Of a stretch of 64,000 nucleotides of DNA, positions 42,245 to 50,956 are shown one piece after another. The notes under the pieces are model-generated. The model was not told the origin of the DNA and ran no database searches. It was given only the letters and a program-made list of their open reading frames with translations. Made by a program: the position numbers and the translations under genes. How positions within the stretch are numbered: position 1 is the stretch's first letter; each line of letters opens with the position of its first letter. The stretch spans positions 26,012-90,011 of the forward strand of contig DATGXK010000015.1 in NCBI GenBank assembly GCA_035299025.1. The letters run 5' to 3'. Source of the stretch: Leadbetterella sp035299025. GTDB lineage: Bacteria; Bacteroidota; Bacteroidia; Cytophagales; Spirosomataceae.

Positions 42245-44653
42245 TCAATACAACTCAGGATATTTGGCAGGATTAACCTCAGACATGATTTGGTAGGCGG
42301 CATCGAAAATGGACTCGACGTTGGGTTTAGAGAAATAGTCGCCATCGGTACCGTAGGCTGGACGGTGGGCTTGTGCACTGACACACACGGGTTTGGAGTC
42401 GAGGAAATGATAGGCACCATGCTCATCAAGCACTTGCTGCATCATGTAGGCTGTACCTCCACCTGGCATATCTTCATCAGCAAAAATCACACGATTGGTC
42501 TTTTTTACAGATTTCAGAATCATTTTGTTGATATCAAAAGGCAAAAGCGACTGTACGTCAATAACTTCGGCACTGATTCCTACTTTTCGAAGGTCTTCGG
42601 CGGCCTCTACCACTATCCGGCACATGGAGCCGTATGTCACTATCGTAATATCGTTTCCTTCTTTTAGTATCTCCGGCACACCCAATGGTTCGCATACTTC
42701 GTGGAGATTATCAGGCAGTTTTTCTTTAAGTCTGTAGCCATTAAGGCTCTCAATGACCAAGGCAGGGTCATCGCCTTTTAGTAAGGTGTTATAAAAACCT
42801 GCTGCTTTTACAAAATTTCTTGGCACCAAAACATGCATGCCTCTGAGTGCGTGTATCATCACGGCCATTGGCGAACCTGAGTGCCAAATACCTTCTAAAC
42901 GGTGGCCACGGGTACGAACAATCACTGGAGCTAGCTGCTTTCCAAAGGTACGGTAACGCAGCGAGGCGAGGTCGTCGGTGAGTGTTGGAAGGGCATAATA
43001 GATATAATCGAAGTATTGAATCTCGACAATAGGCCTCAAACCACGCATGGCAGCACCTATTCCTTGACCAATAATGGTGGTTTCTCTTATGCCTGTATCT
43101 GTGATTCTCAGTTCGCCATATTTTTCTTGAAGACCTGCAAAACCTTGGTTTACGTCTCCAATTTTTCCGATATCTTCGCCCAAGGCAAAAACCAAAGGAT
43201 TTTTAGAAAAAATATAATCAAAAAATCTGTTAACAATCTCCCGTCCGTCCACCATCGGACTTTTGTCAGAGTAAATGGCCTTTACAGGTTTTACTCGCAT
43301 GGGCGAGGTTTCGAATTCAGAATAAAGATGACTGCTGTATCGATGAGTATTTTTCGCCTGCAGATTCTCTATCAATTTACTAATTTCCTTCCTAATTTTT
43401 TCACCAGAAACTATTCTTGAAAGCAATTTCAGCGTTTTAAGTCCATCTTTTTTGAGAAGACTGGTGTTGGAGTCAAACTGTGTTTTGAGTTTACTTACTT
43501 CCAAATCACCTTTGCTAGTTTCTACGGCCTCGGTGAGCAATGCACTCACAAGAGCATTATCATCCTTTATGGCTTCCTGATAAGCATCCCAAGCTTTTTT
43601 TCTGGCTTCTTTGGCTGAGTCTTCGGCTTTTTTCTCCAATGCTTTGAGTTCAGCCTCATCTGCAAATTTATTTTTAAGAATCCACTCCCTAAACAACAAA
43701 TTACAGTCAAATTCTACCTCCCAGTCTAGTCTTTCTTTGGACTTGTAACGCTCATGCGAGCCGGATGCCGAATGGCCTTGTGGCTGTGTAACTTCCACCA
43801 CATGTACCAACACTGGAGTGTGTTCGTCACGGGCAATTCTTGCCGCCTTTTGATAAGCCTGAATAAGTGCCGGATAATCCCAACCTTTAACTTTAATGAT
43901 TTCTATGCCATTGCCATCCGTTTTTTCAAAACCAGACAAAGCCTCAGAGATACTCCCTTTGGTGGTTTGGTACTCTATGGGTACAGATATGCCGTAGCCG
44001 TCGTCCCAAACAGATACTACCAGCGGTATTTGCAAAACACCTGCAGCGTTGATGGTTTCGAAAAACATACCTTGCGAAGTGGAAGCATCGCCTATGGTTG
44101 CAAAACAAACTTCGTTTCCTTCGTTTGAGAATTTCTTGAATTTCTTTAGGTAAGGGTTTTTTCTATACAATTTAGAAGCATACGCCAAACCCACGCTTCG
44201 GGGCATCTGACCTGCCGTAGATGACACGTCTACTGCTCCGTTGAACATATCTGTTTGGTCCAGCCACAGGCCTTTGTCGTCTACCCAATGATTGCCATAA
44301 TGGGCATTCATAGACCTTCCAGCCGTAAAAATGTCATGATTGATGTCGGCATGAGCATAGAGTTGGGCAAAAAACTGTTGCCAAGTAAGACCACCAGTAG
44401 CAGCCACCAGTGTTTGGTCTCTATAATACCCTGATCTGAAGTCACCTTTCCGAAAAACTTTGGATAATGCAATTTGAGCCAACTCTTTTCCGTCGCCGAA
44501 GATACCAAATTTGGCACGGCCCATAAATACATCCTTTCGCCCTAATAAACTTACTGCCCTACTCTCACACGCTAACTTATAATCGGCTAAAACCTCCGTT
44601 TTTGATAGTATAACGTCATTTGATGTATAAAAACCAGTAAGTAGTTCACCCAT
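42245..44653 (-). CDS. 2-oxoacid dehydrogenase E1, alpha and beta subunits fused
   Basis: An 802-residue thiamine diphosphate enzyme. The N-terminal part (about residues 30-390) is E1-alpha-like, with GRAKFGIFGDGKELAQIALS, YRDQTLVAATGGLTWQQFFAQLYAHAD and the ThDP/Mg motif GDASTSQGMFFETINAAG. The C-terminal part (about 465-800) is E1-beta/transketolase-like, with FALGEDIGKIGDVNQGFAGLQEKYGELRITDTGIRE, GIGAAMRGLRPIVEIQYFDY and IFADEDMPGGGTAYMMQQ. The fused form is common in Bacteroidota and probably serves in a branched-chain 2-oxoacid or related dehydrogenase complex. No E2 or E3 gene is adjacent. Confidence 0.93.
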   Translation of the reverse strand: MGELLTGFYTSNDVILSKTEVLADYKLACESRAVSLLGRKDVFMGRAKFGIFGDGKELAQIALSKVFRKGDFRSGYYRDQTLVAATGGLTWQQFFAQLYAHADINHDIFTAGRSMNAHYGNHWVDDKGLWLDQTDMFNGAVDVSSTAGQMPRSVGLAYASKLYRKNPYLKKFKKFSNEGNEVCFATIGDASTSQGMFFETINAAGVLQIPLVVSVWDDGYGISVPIEYQTTKGSISEALSGFEKTDGNGIEIIKVKGWDYPALIQAYQKAARIARDEHTPVLVHVVEVTQPQGHSASGSHERYKSKERLDWEVEFDCNLLFREWILKNKFADEAELKALEKKAEDSAKEARKKAWDAYQEAIKDDNALVSALLTEAVETSKGDLEVSKLKTQFDSNTSLLKKDGLKTLKLLSRIVSGEKIRKEISKLIENLQAKNTHRYSSHLYSEFETSPMRVKPVKAIYSDKSPMVDGREIVNRFFDYIFSKNPLVFALGEDIGKIGDVNQGFAGLQEKYGELRITDTGIRETTIIGQGIGAAMRGLRPIVEIQYFDYIYYALPTLTDDLASLRYRTFGKQLAPVIVRTRGHRLEGIWHSGSPMAVMIHALRGMHVLVPRNFVKAAGFYNTLLKGDDPALVIESLNGYRLKEKLPDNLHEVCEPLGVPEILKEGNDITIVTYGSMCRIVVEAAEDLRKVGISAEVIDVQSLLPFDINKMILKSVKKTNRVIFADEDMPGGGTAYMMQQVLDEHGAYHFLDSKPVCVSAQAHRPAYGTDGDYFSKPNVESIFDAAYQIMSEVNPAKYPELY

Positions 44654-44801
44654 GATTTAATCAGTATTCAAATTGAAAAAGTATAACAATTCGTAAATTC
44701 AAACGGCGAATTATAAGTGAATATACAAATCTGTAGGTAAAGTTAATTCATATTTTAATACAAATCACTATTTCGGAATCGAAAATTGGATTGTTAATAC
44801 A

Positions 44802-44832
44802 TTGTTAAAAGTTTTTAATATATCTAATGTTG
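44802..44832 (+). promoter_or_regulatory. Possible promoter of the DUF1573 gene
   Basis: TTG (44802-44804), a 20-base spacer and TAATGTTG (44825-44832) resemble the Bacteroidota promoter with one mismatch in the -7 box (GTTG for TTTG). The 239-base gap it lies in is otherwise AT-rich, without recognisable features. Confidence 0.35.
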
Positions 44833-44892
44833 GTATTTACTTTGTATTGGTTTTAAGCACGAATCATTTTTAAACATTTAATATTCAGTAAC

Positions 44893-45282
44893 ATGAAAAA
44901 ATTATTTTTCACTCTTGTAAGTGTTCTTTTATTTGCAGCGGCTTCTAACGCCCAAGGTGTTTTGAAATTCAACAAAGAGACACACGATTTCGGAAAGCTT
45001 TCTGAAGGTCCTTTGGCCACTTATTCGTTTGAAGTAACCAACACTGGTACTGCTCCAGTTGTAATTACTAACGCTCAGGCTTCTTGTGGTTGTACTACTC
45101 CTGAGTGGTCTAAAGAGCCTATCATGCCAGGTGCAAAAAGCACAATCAAAGTAGGATATAACACCTCTGGTCGTCCGGGTCCTTTTACAAAAACTATTAC
45201 GGTTATCAGCAATGCTGAAAACGGTACAATTATTTTGACAATCAAAGGAAATGTAACTCCTAAAGCAACAGGAGGAAAATAA
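44893..45282 (+). CDS. DUF1573 domain exported protein
   Basis: A 129-residue protein with signal peptide MKKLFFTLVSVLLFAAASNAQG. It is a single immunoglobulin-like DUF1573 domain, with FNKETHDFGKLSEGPLATYSFEVTNTGTAPVVI and the hallmark ASCGCTTPEWSKEPI, then VGYNTSGRPGPFTKTITVISN. The conserved CGC pair is a family feature of unknown role. The protein should be periplasmic or exported. The gene has its own terminator. Confidence 0.9.
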   Translation: MKKLFFTLVSVLLFAAASNAQGVLKFNKETHDFGKLSEGPLATYSFEVTNTGTAPVVITNAQASCGCTTPEWSKEPIMPGAKSTIKVGYNTSGRPGPFTKTITVISNAENGTIILTIKGNVTPKATGGK

Positions 45283-45304
45283 ATTTCTTAATGTAGATAT
45301 TGAG

Positions 45305-45336
45305 AGCCGTCCAAAAAAACTGGACGGCTTTTTTTG
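45305..45336 (+). terminator. Terminator after the DUF1573 gene
   Basis: A perfect 9-bp stem, AGCCGTCCA (45305-45313) and TGGACGGCT (45321-45329), with a 7-base loop and a run of eight T. The apparent upstream start of the next frame (45334) lies in this T run, which supports the later start at 45379. Confidence 0.9.
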
Positions 45337-45378
45337 TATTTGGCCTTAATAGCTTATTTTTCGAAAAAATATATTGAG

Positions 45379-46584
45379 ATGACTATACTTTGTATCTGTA
45401 CATATTTCAAAGGTGCCGAGTTTCTAAAAGCCGCCAAAGCTGAAGGAAACACTGTTTTTCTTTTAACACACAAAAAAATTGAAGACAAACCGTGGCCAAA
45501 AGAAAGTATTGACGAGTTTTTTTATCTCGAAAACAACGACAATTCGTTTGATACTTATCAAAAACTCATAGAAGGCTCCGCACATCTCATGCGTACTCGC
45601 AAAATCGACCTTGTGGTGGCTCTTGATGATTTTGATGTTGAAAAGGCGGCATTGGTAAGAGAGCATTTCAGGATACCCGGCATGGGCCAAACCACAGCCA
45701 GATATTTTAGGGACAAACTAGCCATGCGGGTACAAGCCGAAGATAACCAGATACCCGTGCCGGCATTTAGTGCATTGTTTAACGATGTGGAAATTACCCA
45801 ATTTCTTGAATCTACACAAGGGCCTTGGCTTATAAAACCTCGTTCAGAGGCATCGGCCACAGGCATCAAAAAGGTATATTCTAAAAATGAAGCGTGGGAT
45901 TGGATACATGGCTTAGGCGACGGACGCCATAATTTCTTGATAGAAACCTTCAAGCCGGGCGATGTATACCACATTGATTCATTGATTATTAATAAAGAAG
46001 TAGTTTTTGAAAGATGCAGCCAATACCTGAGTACTCCTTTTGAAGTGGCCCATGGAGGTGGTATTTTTCGTTCGGTAACCGTTGAATTTGGCTCAATAGA
46101 CCAAGAGGCACTGTCACTCATCAATCACCAAGTGATGAAAGCCTTCGGCATGAAGTTCAGTGCATCTCATACTGAAGTTATAAAATGTCATGAGGACGGC
46201 AATTACTACTTTTTAGAAACAGCCTCTAGGGTAGGAGGTGCTCACTTAGCCGAAATGGTGGAGGCATCTTCGGGTATAAATATTTGGAAAGAATGGGCGA
46301 AAATAGAAACTGCTGTCGCCGAAAATAAACCTTACTCTCTGCCTTCGGTAGAAAAAAGCTATTCGGGCATTATGATTTCACTTTCTTCGCACCAATGGCC
46401 AAACATGGATGTGTTTGACGACAAAGAAATTGTCTGGAAAATGAACGAAGAATATCATGTGGGACTTATAGTAAAAGCTGACAGCCGAGAACGCGTCATA
46501 GAATTGCTAGATAGATACGCCAAAATGGTGTTCGATCTGGGATTGCATGCCTCTGCTCCTGCTCCAGACAAACCAACGCATTAA
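45379..46584 (+). CDS. ATP-grasp domain protein (carboxylate-amine/thiol ligase type)
   Basis: A 401-residue enzyme starting MTILCICTYFKGAEFLKAAKAEGNTV. It has a pre-ATP-grasp Rossmann-like domain (to about residue 105), then the ATP-grasp fold with TARYFRDKLAMRVQAEDNQIPVPAF, GPWLIKPRSEASATGIKKV, FLIETFKPGDVYHID and the metal-binding YFLETASRVGGAHLAEMVEASSGINIW. It is closest in layout to carbamoyl-phosphate synthase L-chain-like/BL00235-type ligases that join a carboxylate with an amino acid. Substrates are unknown. A 5-base gap separates it from the GreA-like gene. Confidence 0.85.
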   Translation: MTILCICTYFKGAEFLKAAKAEGNTVFLLTHKKIEDKPWPKESIDEFFYLENNDNSFDTYQKLIEGSAHLMRTRKIDLVVALDDFDVEKAALVREHFRIPGMGQTTARYFRDKLAMRVQAEDNQIPVPAFSALFNDVEITQFLESTQGPWLIKPRSEASATGIKKVYSKNEAWDWIHGLGDGRHNFLIETFKPGDVYHIDSLIINKEVVFERCSQYLSTPFEVAHGGGIFRSVTVEFGSIDQEALSLINHQVMKAFGMKFSASHTEVIKCHEDGNYYFLETASRVGGAHLAEMVEASSGINIWKEWAKIETAVAENKPYSLPSVEKSYSGIMISLSSHQWPNMDVFDDKEIVWKMNEEYHVGLIVKADSRERVIELLDRYAKMVFDLGLHASAPAPDKPTH

Positions 46585-46589
46585 CAGAT

Positions 46590-47036
46590 TTGAAAAAAGA
46601 AAACATAGTAGCATCAGCCAAAGCAATTCTTAAAAATAAGCTTGAAGAGATAGAAAAGGCGATTTTGAATGTACAAAATGCTGCCAATGAGGAATCTAAG
46701 AGTAGCATGGGCGATAAGTATGAAACTGGCCGAGCAATGGCTCAAAATGACCGTGCAATGCTCGAAAACCAGAAAAACGAACTACTGAAAGATATTGCAA
46801 CGTTTGAAAACACAAATTTTGAACAGCAGTCAGACTTGATAAAAAACGGAAGTTTGGTACATACCTCTATTGGTTATCTTCTGGTTTCTATTAGCCTTGG
46901 TAAGGTCACAGAAGAAAACACGGCCGTTATGCTTATTTCTTCCGCTTCGCCTTTGGGAACAATAATATTGGGTAAAAAAACAAACGAAAGCGTTGTTATG
47001 AATGGCCGACAAATCAAAATTCAAGGCATTTATTGA
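46590..47036 (+). CDS. GreA/GreB-like protein with a TTG start
   Basis: A 148-residue protein with an N-terminal helical, coiled-coil-like region (residues of about 5-75, including ESKSSMGDKYETGRAMAQNDRAMLENQKNELLKDI) and a C-terminal beta-rich domain (LVHTSIGYLLVSISLGKVTEENTAVMLISSASPLGTIILGKK). The SSMGDKYETGRAM segment and the coiled-coil plus FKBP-like layout resemble GreA/GreB transcript-cleavage factors, though it is shorter and its tip residues are not clearly conserved. It can only start at the TTG at 46590, since the first in-frame ATG is residue 40, inside the coiled coil. Homologues are sometimes mislabelled 3-oxoacyl-ACP synthase. It converges on and overlaps the next gene by 7 bases. 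Confidence 0.75.
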   Translation: MKKENIVASAKAILKNKLEEIEKAILNVQNAANEESKSSMGDKYETGRAMAQNDRAMLENQKNELLKDIATFENTNFEQQSDLIKNGSLVHTSIGYLLVSISLGKVTEENTAVMLISSASPLGTIILGKKTNESVVMNGRQIKIQGIY

Positions 47037-48607
47037 AACTTATCCGCCAGTTCGGGTTTCACCCAAATATACCTTTTTTGCTCCTCAAATTTCCTGATTA
47101 AAACATATCCATACTGTCTGTGTAAGCTATCCACAAAAGCCCTTGTGGCGGGTACTTCGAGGTCTAGTCTATAAATACTGACCACATCTATGCTGTCAGA
47201 CATCATTTTTTCCAAAATACTTTCAGAGTAAGGATCCCATCCAATTCTGTCGAAATTTTTACTAAAATATAAGTATCCAAAATTATCATTCGACAGCATC
47301 TTCAAGGGCTTCGAAAATTCTCTATCATTCAAGTACTTATAGAAATCCACGTTGTTTGGATGATTGGTTTTTAGGGGCCGTTTCATTATAATCCCTAAGC
47401 AAAGCATTATCATTAAAAACGGAGCGAAAAAATTGGGAAACAGGATTTTTCGTAATCTAAAACCTTTCAAAAAGACTCCTAATATTAAAAAAACAAAAGG
47501 TAAAAGCAGAAGAACAAAATGACCTCTGGGGTAAATCACCAAAACAACTGAGACAACGGGAATTAGAAGCCAAAGTAAGAATTTTAAATATTTTGAAGAA
47601 GATTTTAGGCTTTCGAGAAATTGAAAAATTGTAGTTTTAAAATCAACTAACACTACTGTCAAAATCAGCAAAAGTGCCACAAAATACTTGGTTTTACTCC
47701 CAAAGAAACCAACAAAAGCATCATAAAAGTTGCTTTTCAGAGCTCCAATTACCGAGAAAACTGTATTTTTAAGATTAAAAACCATGTGCTTTCCAAGCAG
47801 GCTCATATTTGCCGTAAATACCTGATAATCTAATGCAACACTACCGTAAATAATCTCAAATTGTTTGAATTCATCCGCCAAGTCATAATGTTTTCCAGTC
47901 CAAACCTCATAATTGTCGAAGAAATGCTGAATAAAGGTTTCTTTCAAATAGCCCGACGGATAGAATCCGCCGCCCAACCAAGAAAGCACTAACAAAAGAA
48001 CCAAGAAACTTAGCAAAGCGGCGGTTTGCCTAAATTTTGGAAAATTTTTAAAATAGAAAAAAAACGAAATGATCAAAACAGGAATCAAAAACCAAATAAA
48101 CTCAGGCCGAGCCACATAGGCATTGAGCAATATACAACATGAAATCATCAGGTAATTTCGAAAGTTGCTTCGGCTCATGTCAATCCAGTAAATGGCTAGG
48201 CAAAGAAGTATAAAATTGAGGTAAGTAACTTTCGGAACAAGAAAAATCTGGTAGTCAGAAAAAAGAAAGCATACCGAAAGAATGAACGCTATCTGAAACG
48301 ATTTCAAATGCCGCTTTAGTGCCAAAAAAAGAACTACAAAAGCCGTAGATGATAGAAAAAAGTAATTTAAAAATATAACCACAAGTGGATTTTCAACAAA
48401 TCTAGAAATCACAAAAAAGGAAAGGTAATACCCCAAATTGCCAAATTTCTGAAGCGGCAAACTTAAATTTAGACTCGTAAACAGATGTACATCGTCTTCT
48501 GTTGGAACAATATCTATCTTTTGAAAAGTAAGTGCAAAATAAAAAACCACAGAGGCTATAATCAAGCCTATTTGAACAATCTTCCTTTCGAAAAAATGGG
48601 TAATCAT
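47030..48607 (-). CDS. Polytopic membrane protein, glycosyltransferase-C-like
   Basis: A 525-residue membrane protein with about 11 hydrophobic segments and a soluble C-terminal part of about 100 residues (from about 425). An acidic pair in the first loop (VPTEDDVHLFT) sits where GT-C glycosyltransferases have their catalytic Asp/Glu. No specific family was recognised; a polyprenyl-phosphate sugar transferase of the envelope is possible, but this is inference. The stop overlaps the convergent GreA-like gene by 7 bases. Confidence 0.65.
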   Translation of the reverse strand: MITHFFERKIVQIGLIIASVVFYFALTFQKIDIVPTEDDVHLFTSLNLSLPLQKFGNLGYYLSFFVISRFVENPLVVIFLNYFFLSSTAFVVLFLALKRHLKSFQIAFILSVCFLFSDYQIFLVPKVTYLNFILLCLAIYWIDMSRSNFRNYLMISCCILLNAYVARPEFIWFLIPVLIISFFFYFKNFPKFRQTAALLSFLVLLLVLSWLGGGFYPSGYLKETFIQHFFDNYEVWTGKHYDLADEFKQFEIIYGSVALDYQVFTANMSLLGKHMVFNLKNTVFSVIGALKSNFYDAFVGFFGSKTKYFVALLLILTVVLVDFKTTIFQFLESLKSSSKYLKFLLWLLIPVVSVVLVIYPRGHFVLLLLPFVFLILGVFLKGFRLRKILFPNFFAPFLMIMLCLGIIMKRPLKTNHPNNVDFYKYLNDREFSKPLKMLSNDNFGYLYFSKNFDRIGWDPYSESILEKMMSDSIDVVSIYRLDLEVPATRAFVDSLHRQYGYVLIRKFEEQKRYIWVKPELADKFQ

Positions 48608-48800
48608 ATACAGAAAAAATGGGTTTGTTTATGTCATTTGTGGATTCAAAACCTGCAAATATTCAAAGCAATATTTACAGGGACCATACACTTTTTTAAT
48701 AAAATTTAAAATTAGGCAAAATCGCATTCATAATTCATTTAAAATTGATGTAAAATACCTAATTTCGATTTAAATATTTCTCAACCATAAATAGAAAACA

Positions 48801-49703
48801 ATGAATAGAAGAGATTTTATGGCCAATACGGCCAAAGCTTTCGCCGGTTCAATGCTGGTAAGCAATGAGCTGATGGCAAAGAAAAAAGCCAAGCATACGG
48901 TAGGAATTCAGCTTTATTCGGTTAGAGATGAAATGAAAAAAGACCCCTTAGGTACATTGAAAAAAGTTACCGAAATGGGATACAAAAACGTAGAACATGC
49001 CAATTATGTTAACGGAAAGTTTTATGGCTGGACGGCCACCGAATTTCGAAAAGTTCTTGACGACCTCGGCCTAAAAATGCCTTCTGGCCATACAGTCTTT
49101 GGCAAAGGACACTATGACGAAGATAAAAAACAATTTACCGACACTTGGAAAAAACTGGTGGACGACGCCGCCATTTGTGGTCAAAAATATGTAATAAGCC
49201 CGTGGCTCGACATTGCTTATCGCAAGGATTTTGACCAATTAAGGAAATTCATGGAGGTTTTCAACAAAAATGGAGAACTCTGCAAAGCTGCTGGGATGAA
49301 ATTTGGATACCACAACCACGACTTCGAATTTAGCCTCAAACTCAGTAGCGTGAAAGTGTACGACATTATGCTCCAAAATACCGACCCTAGCCTTGTGGCC
49401 CAACAACTCGACATTGGCAATATGTATGGCGGCGGTGGAAGAGCTGCGGAATTGCTGGCACAATACCCGGGTAGATTTGAGCTCATGCACGTTAAAGACG
49501 AAATAAAGTCAACAGGCGAACACGGTGGTTGGGAAAGTGCGATATTGGGTGTTGGAGTAATTGGGGTAAAAGACATCATTGACATGGGTAAAAAATCTGG
49601 AGGTACTACTCAGTTTATTATAGAACAGGAGTCTTATCAAGGCAAAGCACCCTTAGATTGTATAAAAGAAGATTTGGCGATGATGAAAAAATGGGGCTAC
49701 TGA
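48801..49703 (+). CDS. Sugar phosphate isomerase/epimerase-like TIM-barrel protein, Tat-exported
   Basis: A 300-residue protein of the xylose-isomerase-like TIM-barrel superfamily (AP endonuclease 2 family). The N-terminus MNRRDFMANTAKAFAGSMLVSNEL is a twin-arginine signal. The barrel shows VGIQLYSVRDEMKKDPLGTLKKVTEMGYKNVEH, KFGYHNHDFEF, QQLDIGNMYGGG and VKDE, with metal-binding His, Asp and Glu residues at strand ends. Members with Tat signals in Bacteroidota are thought to work in the periplasm on sugars or sugar alcohols. It is followed by a terminator and then a LacI-type regulator on the same strand. Confidence 0.88.
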   Translation: MNRRDFMANTAKAFAGSMLVSNELMAKKKAKHTVGIQLYSVRDEMKKDPLGTLKKVTEMGYKNVEHANYVNGKFYGWTATEFRKVLDDLGLKMPSGHTVFGKGHYDEDKKQFTDTWKKLVDDAAICGQKYVISPWLDIAYRKDFDQLRKFMEVFNKNGELCKAAGMKFGYHNHDFEFSLKLSSVKVYDIMLQNTDPSLVAQQLDIGNMYGGGGRAAELLAQYPGRFELMHVKDEIKSTGEHGGWESAILGVGVIGVKDIIDMGKKSGGTTQFIIEQESYQGKAPLDCIKEDLAMMKKWGY

Positions 49704-49726
49704 AAACCTCAAAATCGATTAAAATT

Positions 49727-49754
49727 AAAGGTTGGAACATTCCAGCCTTTTTTT
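49727..49754 (+). terminator. Terminator after the TIM-barrel gene
   Basis: A 10-bp stem with one G-U pair, AAAGGTTGGA (49727-49736) and TCCAGCCTTT (49741-49750), with a 4-base loop and a run of seven T. Confidence 0.8.
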
Positions 49755-49790
49755 ATGGAAAAAATTAGCATTTTGTGGTTTTTGCGGAAA

Positions 49791-49832
49791 ATTGCAAAAC
49801 TCTTGCAATTTAATTTTTTATTATTACTTTTG
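49791..49832 (+). promoter_or_regulatory. Promoter and probable operator of the LacI-type gene
   Basis: TTG (49803-49805), a 19-base spacer and TACTTTTG (49825-49832) match the Bacteroidota promoter consensus. A perfect inverted repeat, ATTGCAA (49791-49797) and TTGCAAT (49803-49809) with 5 bases between, covers the -33 box. LacI-family dimers bind such repeats, so this is likely an autoregulatory operator; that is inference. Confidence 0.6.
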
Positions 49833-49908
49833 AATTTCATAAACAATTAAAAGTAAGGGTCTTAATTAGACCAACGTTTGTGAAAAGTCCCATAAAACCA
49901 AAAGTAAA

Positions 49909-50943
49909 ATGAAGGCCAAAGCCCCAACTTTAAAAGTTATTGCCCAAGAATTGGGCCTGTCCATATCTACAGTCTCGCGTGCTTTAAGAGGTATGCCCGA
50001 GATAAATTACGAAACTCGAGAGGCGGTATTGAACCTTTCAAAAAATCTCAAGTATAAACTTCCCTCTAATCACAACCAAGCCTCTGTTTCAAAAACAAGC
50101 CTTCTGGCGGCCATATTACCAGCCGACAATTACTATTTTTCGGAAATAGTAAAAGGAATGAACGATGCGTCTCTAGATGCGGGATACTCACTATTGGTTT
50201 GCCAATCAAAGGAATCTTTCGGGCGAGAAGTAAGTATTATTCAACGACTGATGGCTGTCAATATAGACGGCTTCCTTGTTGCGAAGGCCTTTGAGACCTC
50301 TAGTTTTGAACATTATCATCAAATTATCAAGGCCAACAAGCCACTGGTAATGCTCGACCGAGAATGTAAAGACGTAGAAGTACCACAGCTGATTATTGAT
50401 AACTTCGAGGGTGGCTATACCACCACTAAGCATTTGATAGAGAAGGGGTATCGCAAAATATGTTTCTTGGGAGCCAAGTCTTATTCCTACTCAAAATATA
50501 CCGTTGAGAACGGCTTTTTGGAAGCCTTGAAAGAAAATAAACTGGAGAATTACGACAAAAAGATGTTTTTCGGAGAGTTTGTCATAGAGCGAGCATTTGA
50601 AAAAACCAAAGAAATATTACGGATGAGCGACCGTCCAGACGCTTTTTTTGCGGCGAATGATCAAATAGCCATCGGGGTTTATCGAGCCATTGAAGAGGCC
50701 GGATACAATATTCCCAAAGACATTGGCGTCATTGGATACTACGACGAACCCGTCATGAAATCCTTTTCGCCCTCGCTTTCTAGCGTGTTCGTGCCAGCCT
50801 ACGACTTAGGAAAAGCAGCAATAAATTGCTTAATTTCGCAAATGCATTTGGGACAAATCACAAAAACACCTTTGCAAACCTTGAAGGTCCAGCTCTCGCA
50901 ACGAGAGTCAACCAATCAAACCAAACGATTTTTCGGAATATAA
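49909..50943 (+). CDS. LacI family transcriptional regulator
   Basis: A 344-residue regulator. The N-terminal helix-turn-helix is PTLKVIAQELGLSISTVSRALRGMPEINYETREAV, with LNLSKNLKYK forming the hinge region. The rest is a periplasmic-binding-protein-like effector domain (LLAAILPADNYYFSEIVKGMNDASLDAGYSLLVCQS, PDAFFAANDQIAIGVYRAIEEAGYNIPKDIGVIGYYDEP). The effector is probably a sugar, given the neighbouring sugar isomerase-like gene, but it could control distant genes. A matching operator lies in its own promoter. Confidence 0.93.
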   Translation: MKAKAPTLKVIAQELGLSISTVSRALRGMPEINYETREAVLNLSKNLKYKLPSNHNQASVSKTSLLAAILPADNYYFSEIVKGMNDASLDAGYSLLVCQSKESFGREVSIIQRLMAVNIDGFLVAKAFETSSFEHYHQIIKANKPLVMLDRECKDVEVPQLIIDNFEGGYTTTKHLIEKGYRKICFLGAKSYSYSKYTVENGFLEALKENKLENYDKKMFFGEFVIERAFEKTKEILRMSDRPDAFFAANDQIAIGVYRAIEEAGYNIPKDIGVIGYYDEPVMKSFSPSLSSVFVPAYDLGKAAINCLISQMHLGQITKTPLQTLKVQLSQRESTNQTKRFFGI

Positions 50944-50956
50944 TTTTTTATAATAA

